DNA from: UBA11222 sp030652895
GTDB taxonomy: Bacteria > Pseudomonadota > Alphaproteobacteria > UBA11222
Assembly (NCBI GenBank): GCA_038318895.1
Contig: JBBQCS010000005.1
Location: 1-64,000 of the forward strand
Length of the DNA stretch: 64,000 bases
Direction: 5' to 3'
Part shown: positions 61,306-64,000 of the stretch, piece by piece
Layout: the number at the start of each line of letters is the position of its first letter
Position numbering within the stretch: position 1 is the first letter of the stretch
The notes under the pieces: generated by a model
Databases searched by the model: none
Seen by the model: only the letters and a program-made list of their open reading frames with translations
Told to the model about the DNA's origin: nothing
Translations under genes and position numbers: made by a program

Positions 61306-61905
61306 CTATAGCTTAATGCTGGCGCGGCGGCGTAGCGCGTGCAGGCCAAAGAGTCCGCACCCAAGCAGGCTAAGCGTCATGGGTTCAGGAATTTCAGAGG
61401 ATTGAAGGGGGGGGCCGTTATAAAATGCCCAGAGATTCATATAGGTATCACCGGTGACCCCAGGATTTGCATCAAGCCCAAGGCCGGTGAGTGTGCCGTC
61501 CAAAAATATCCATTCCGGAAAATCCCGCTCGTTCGTAACATAACTCACCCGGGCCGGATTGGTCGGTAGGAAAGCGGCCCAGATAAAATCTGAACCCGTG
61601 GGCATCATAATCGCAGCGTAACTGTCAAACTGGCCCGTCGTCGTAGATGGCAGTGTATCTAGCAGCCCATGCACCTGAGCAGAGGTGGCTACGGCAAAAT
61701 CCGCCGCCGCTGCTGCCGCTGCCATGGTGTTATAGGATTCATTGCCGGAAAAGCTATCCAGGCGCAGCCAGTTGCGGTTGGTATTTTGATCAATGAACGT
61801 GCTGAAACCGTTGATAGCCGATCCAGCTATGATGGTCGCCCGGGCGGCGCCCGGCAGCATCAACAGAGATAAAACCGCCAAAGTGAAAACGCGATTGCGC
61901 GACAT
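61306..61905 (-). CDS. Small PEP-CTERM protein
   Basis: 199 residues. Signal peptide (FTLAVLSLLMLPGAARA), an exported domain with GNESYNTMAAAAAAADFAVAT, and a C-terminal tail IPEPMTLSLLGCGLFGLHAL followed by RRRAS, the PEP-CTERM sorting signal (IPEP in place of VPEP). The domain resembles the DUF1566-free, lectin-like exported domains of this class but no name can be given. The ATG at 61905 follows GAGGGC. A GTG at 61917 is also open. Confidence 0.8.
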   Translation of the reverse strand: MSRNRVFTLAVLSLLMLPGAARATIIAGSAINGFSTFIDQNTNRNWLRLDSFSGNESYNTMAAAAAAADFAVATSAQVHGLLDTLPSTTTGQFDSYAAIMMPTGSDFIWAAFLPTNPARVSYVTNERDFPEWIFLDGTLTGLGLDANPGVTGDTYMNLWAFYNGPPLQSSEIPEPMTLSLLGCGLFGLHALRRRASIKL

Positions 61906-62062
61906 ACTTGCCCTCACAAAACCTACCCTAAAATAGTTCCCTATAGGCTACTCATCCAGCGTATCCCTTGAATAGTCAATAAGGCATAGAAACTAACCGC
62001 TCCAACTGTGATGATGCGCACTTTTCCGGGATTTCTGATAACGGTTTAACCAAAAAAAACCC

Positions 62063-62106
62063 TTCAAATGTTCTGCTGATTGCGCCTATAATTATGATCA
62101 CAGATT
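62063..62106 (+). promoter_or_regulatory. Shared amidohydrolase promoter element (copy 2)
   Basis: TTCAAA (62063-62068), 18 bases, TATAATTATGATCACAGATT (62087-62106). The -10 TATAAT is perfect. Same spacing as copies 1 and 3. It lies 42 bases before the start at 62149. Confidence 0.75.
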
Positions 62107-62148
62107 AACCAGCTTGGGTTAATCATCCGGCCAGCAAGGGAGCGCGCC

Positions 62149-63303
62149 ATGTTCTTCAAAGGGATCATTTCCGCTGACAGCCATATTGTCGAGCCGCCAA
62201 ATTGCTATGTGGATTTCATCGAGCCGAAATATCGCGCCGACGCGCCGCATGTGGTGCGCCAGCCGAACGGCAAGGACATCTACGTGATCAAGGATTTGAA
62301 GCAGAGTGTGCCATTGGGGCTGCTTGATAGCGCCGGCATGAAGCCTGCCGCCCGCAAGCACCATGCGGACACCACCAAGTTTGAGGAAACCCGCGCGGGC
62401 GGCTACAACGCCAAGGCCCGCTTGGTGGACATGGACCTTGAAGGCACCGCCGCTGAAATCATCTATGCCTCGGTTGGCATGGTGCTGTGCACGCATCCCG
62501 ATCCGGCCTACAAGGATGCGGCCATGCAGGCCTATAACCGCTGGCTGCAGACTTTTTGCGCGGACGCGCCCGATCGTTTGTTTGGTCTGGCGCAGACCGC
62601 GATTCTGTCCGTCGATAGCGCCATCGAGGATTTCCGTCGTGCCAAGGAAATGGGCATGGTCGGCATGATGATGCCGGGCAATCCAGTGCATGGTGATTAT
62701 GACCGTCCGGAATATGATGCTCTGTGGGAATGCGCGACCGATCTTGACCTGCCGATCTGCTTTCATATTCTGACTGCCAAGGAAGGCGATCTGTCGTCGG
62801 TCTTTGCAGGCGGGCGCGGTCATAAGTTGAATGGCGGCATGAAAATCCTCCGCGCGATACAGGATATTGCGGGTATGATGGTGCTTGGCGGTGTGTTTGA
62901 GCGCCATCCGAAACTGAAACTGGTGACTGCCGAGGGCGATGCGGGCTGGATGCCGCATTATATGCGCCGTATGGATCATACGGCGTTCCGGGAAAACGAG
63001 GACGGCATCATCAAGGGTCTGAGCAAATTGCCCAGCGACTATATCAGGTCCAACGTCTTCATGACCTTTCAGGATGATTATATGGCGTGGCGCAACATAG
63101 ATTATATGAACTATAAACAGCTTTTGTGGGCCAACGATTATCCTCATTCAGATTCGACCTGGCCAAACTCTCAGGCCCTGCTGGCCAACCATGCCAGCGG
63201 CGTAGCGCCCGAAAAGCTGCGCGCCATCCTGCGCGAAAACACCGCAGAAATTTTTAACCTGCCGCTCGACAAAATCCCGGCCATGCAGATGGCGGCGGAA
63301 TAA
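62149..63303 (+). CDS. Amidohydrolase family protein (paralog 2 of 3)
   Basis: 384 residues. The same plan as paralog 1: ISADSHIVEPPNCYVDFIEP at the start with the DxH metal site, ICFHILTAKEG near 205, TAEGDAGWMPHYMRRMDHT near 265, and LWANDYPHSDSTWPNSQALL near 325. It is closest to the third copy that begins 172 bases after its stop. The start ATG follows GGGAGCG. A terminator follows. Substrate unknown; the neighbours give no further clue. Confidence 0.9.
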   Translation: MFFKGIISADSHIVEPPNCYVDFIEPKYRADAPHVVRQPNGKDIYVIKDLKQSVPLGLLDSAGMKPAARKHHADTTKFEETRAGGYNAKARLVDMDLEGTAAEIIYASVGMVLCTHPDPAYKDAAMQAYNRWLQTFCADAPDRLFGLAQTAILSVDSAIEDFRRAKEMGMVGMMMPGNPVHGDYDRPEYDALWECATDLDLPICFHILTAKEGDLSSVFAGGRGHKLNGGMKILRAIQDIAGMMVLGGVFERHPKLKLVTAEGDAGWMPHYMRRMDHTAFRENEDGIIKGLSKLPSDYIRSNVFMTFQDDYMAWRNIDYMNYKQLLWANDYPHSDSTWPNSQALLANHASGVAPEKLRAILRENTAEIFNLPLDKIPAMQMAAE

Positions 63304-63321
63304 GGGTTAACATTTCTTGTG

Positions 63322-63352
63322 AAAGGGCCTGGCGTCGTCCGGGCCCTTTTTC
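63322..63352 (+). terminator. Terminator after amidohydrolase paralog 2
   Basis: AAAGGGCC, 12-base loop region, GGCCCTTTTT: an 8-bp stem followed by a run of T, 18 bases past the stop. Confidence 0.82.
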
Positions 63353-63390
63353 GTTCGGGCGTCCTGTAACCGGCGTCACGAAGAAATTCC

Positions 63391-63434
63391 TTCATTGGAC
63401 ACGGGAAATACGTCTATAATTATGATCACAGATT
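63391..63434 (+). promoter_or_regulatory. Shared amidohydrolase promoter element (copy 3)
   Basis: TTCATT (63391-63396), 18 bases, TATAATTATGATCACAGATT (63415-63434), identical over 20 bases to copy 2. It lies 40 bases before the start at 63475. Confidence 0.75.
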
Positions 63435-63474
63435 CAAATCCGGAAAAACCATCCAACAAGCCAGGGAGCGTATC

Positions 63475-64000
63475 ATGTTCTTCAAAGGAGTCATTTCCGC
63501 CGACAGTCACATTGTCGAGCCGCCTAACTGTTATGTAGACTTCATTGATCCGAAATTCCGCGAGGATGCGCCGCGTGTCGAGCGTTTGCCGAACGGCAAT
63601 GACACTTACGTCATCAAGGATATGAAAAGAACCATCCCGATGGGCTTTCTGGATGGCGCAGGCATGAAGGTCGCCGAGCGCAAGAAACACGCTGAAAACA
63701 TCAAGTTCGACGATATCCGCGTGGGCGGATATGACGCCAAGGCGCGGCTGGCGGATATGGATATTGAAGGCACGGCCGCTGAAATCATTTACGCCTCGGT
63801 CGGCATGGTGCTGTGCACCCATCCCGATCCGATATACAAGGGCGCCGCGATGCAGGCCTATAACCGCTGGCTGCAAAGCTTTTGCGAAGGTGCGCCCAAC
63901 CGGCTGTTCGGGCTGGCCATGACGCCGATTCTCACGGTCGATAGCGCCATTGCGGATTTTCGCCGCGCCAAGGAAATGGGCATGGTGGGCATTATGATGC
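63475..64000 (+). CDS. Amidohydrolase family protein (paralog 3 of 3), cut by window end
   Basis: The first 175 residues are visible. They run in parallel with paralog 2: FFKGVISADSHIVEPPNCY, then VIKDMKRTIPMGFLDGAGM, MDIEGTAAEIIYASVGMVLC, and FRRAKEMGMVGIMM at the edge. The C-terminal metal ligands lie outside. It follows paralog 2 as a tandem repeat, with its own copy of the shared promoter element and its own ribosome site (AGGGAG). Confidence 0.9.
   Translation, partial: MFFKGVISADSHIVEPPNCYVDFIDPKFREDAPRVERLPNGNDTYVIKDMKRTIPMGFLDGAGMKVAERKKHAENIKFDDIRVGGYDAKARLADMDIEGTAAEIIYASVGMVLCTHPDPIYKGAAMQAYNRWLQSFCEGAPNRLFGLAMTPILTVDSAIADFRRAKEMGMVGIMM

Overview
The window is a chromosomal stretch of an aerobic, heterotrophic alphaproteobacterium. 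Three lines of evidence support this. A DUF2794 gene (53444-53797) belongs to a family known from Alphaproteobacteria. Three perfect GGAAC-N16-CGTT promoters match the alphaproteobacterial general-stress sigma factor EcfG. A GTCATT-CCCGG...CCGGGCAATGAC intergenic palindrome is of a type common in that class. I cannot place it below class level. Two VPEP/IPEP-type (PEP-CTERM) proteins imply an exosortase elsewhere in the genome. No rRNA, tRNA, CRISPR array or intact mobile element was seen.

Layout. 1-1029: 3' end of a cellulose-export outer-membrane gene (bcsC-like). 1125-1319: remnant of an IS3-type transposase. 1326-5172: a stress and envelope cassette holding an encapsulin shell, its encapsulated ferritin, a PRC-barrel protein, a BON lipoprotein, a DUF883 protein and a small membrane protein. 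Three of its transcription units carry perfect EcfG-type promoters. 5394-8579: MarR, EmrA-like adaptor and EmrB-like exporter. 9017-9778: ZIP-family transporter with an apparent frameshift at its 3' end. 9967-18730: oxidative catabolism genes (Baeyer-Villiger monooxygenase, two luciferase-like flavin oxidoreductases, an acyl-CoA-dehydrogenase-fold hydroxylase, an SDR, a lactonase-like metallo-hydrolase) with a YeiH transporter between them. 18747-22129: a divergent pair, a SLAM-like TPR/beta-barrel protein and a FecR-domain protein with a poly-proline stalk. 22312-26540: TetR regulator, a diiron ferritin-like protein, an LLM oxidoreductase and a crotonase. 26636-32060: GST, TerC, a DOPA-dioxygenase-like protein, a GlcD-like oxidase and a D-aminoacylase. 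32212-35930: a TetR-controlled ABC exporter with a near-perfect operator. 36138-41194: EamA transporter, MOSC protein, and an overlapping MscS/MgtE operon. 41311-47634: amidohydrolase, cupin, M17 peptidase, MarR, NlpC/P60, tRNA-dihydrouridine synthase, TauE. 47739-64000: amidohydrolases, PEP-CTERM proteins, two paralogous P450s, Bax-inhibitor-1, a YbbAP/TesA-type locus, and housekeeping genes (thpR, metallopeptidase, PhhB). It ends in two tandem amidohydrolase paralogs, the last cut by the window edge.

The recurring theme is a scattered oxygenase and hydrolase repertoire (BVMO, LLM, P450, diiron protein, amidohydrolases) with crotonase and CoA-type enzymes. This suggests degradation of terpenoid-, steroid- or aromatic-like compounds, though no substrate can be named from sequence. 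The observations most worth following are (i) the encapsulated-ferritin operon and neighbouring envelope genes placed under apparent EcfG control, and (ii) a 20-base promoter/operator element shared by three amidohydrolase paralogs.
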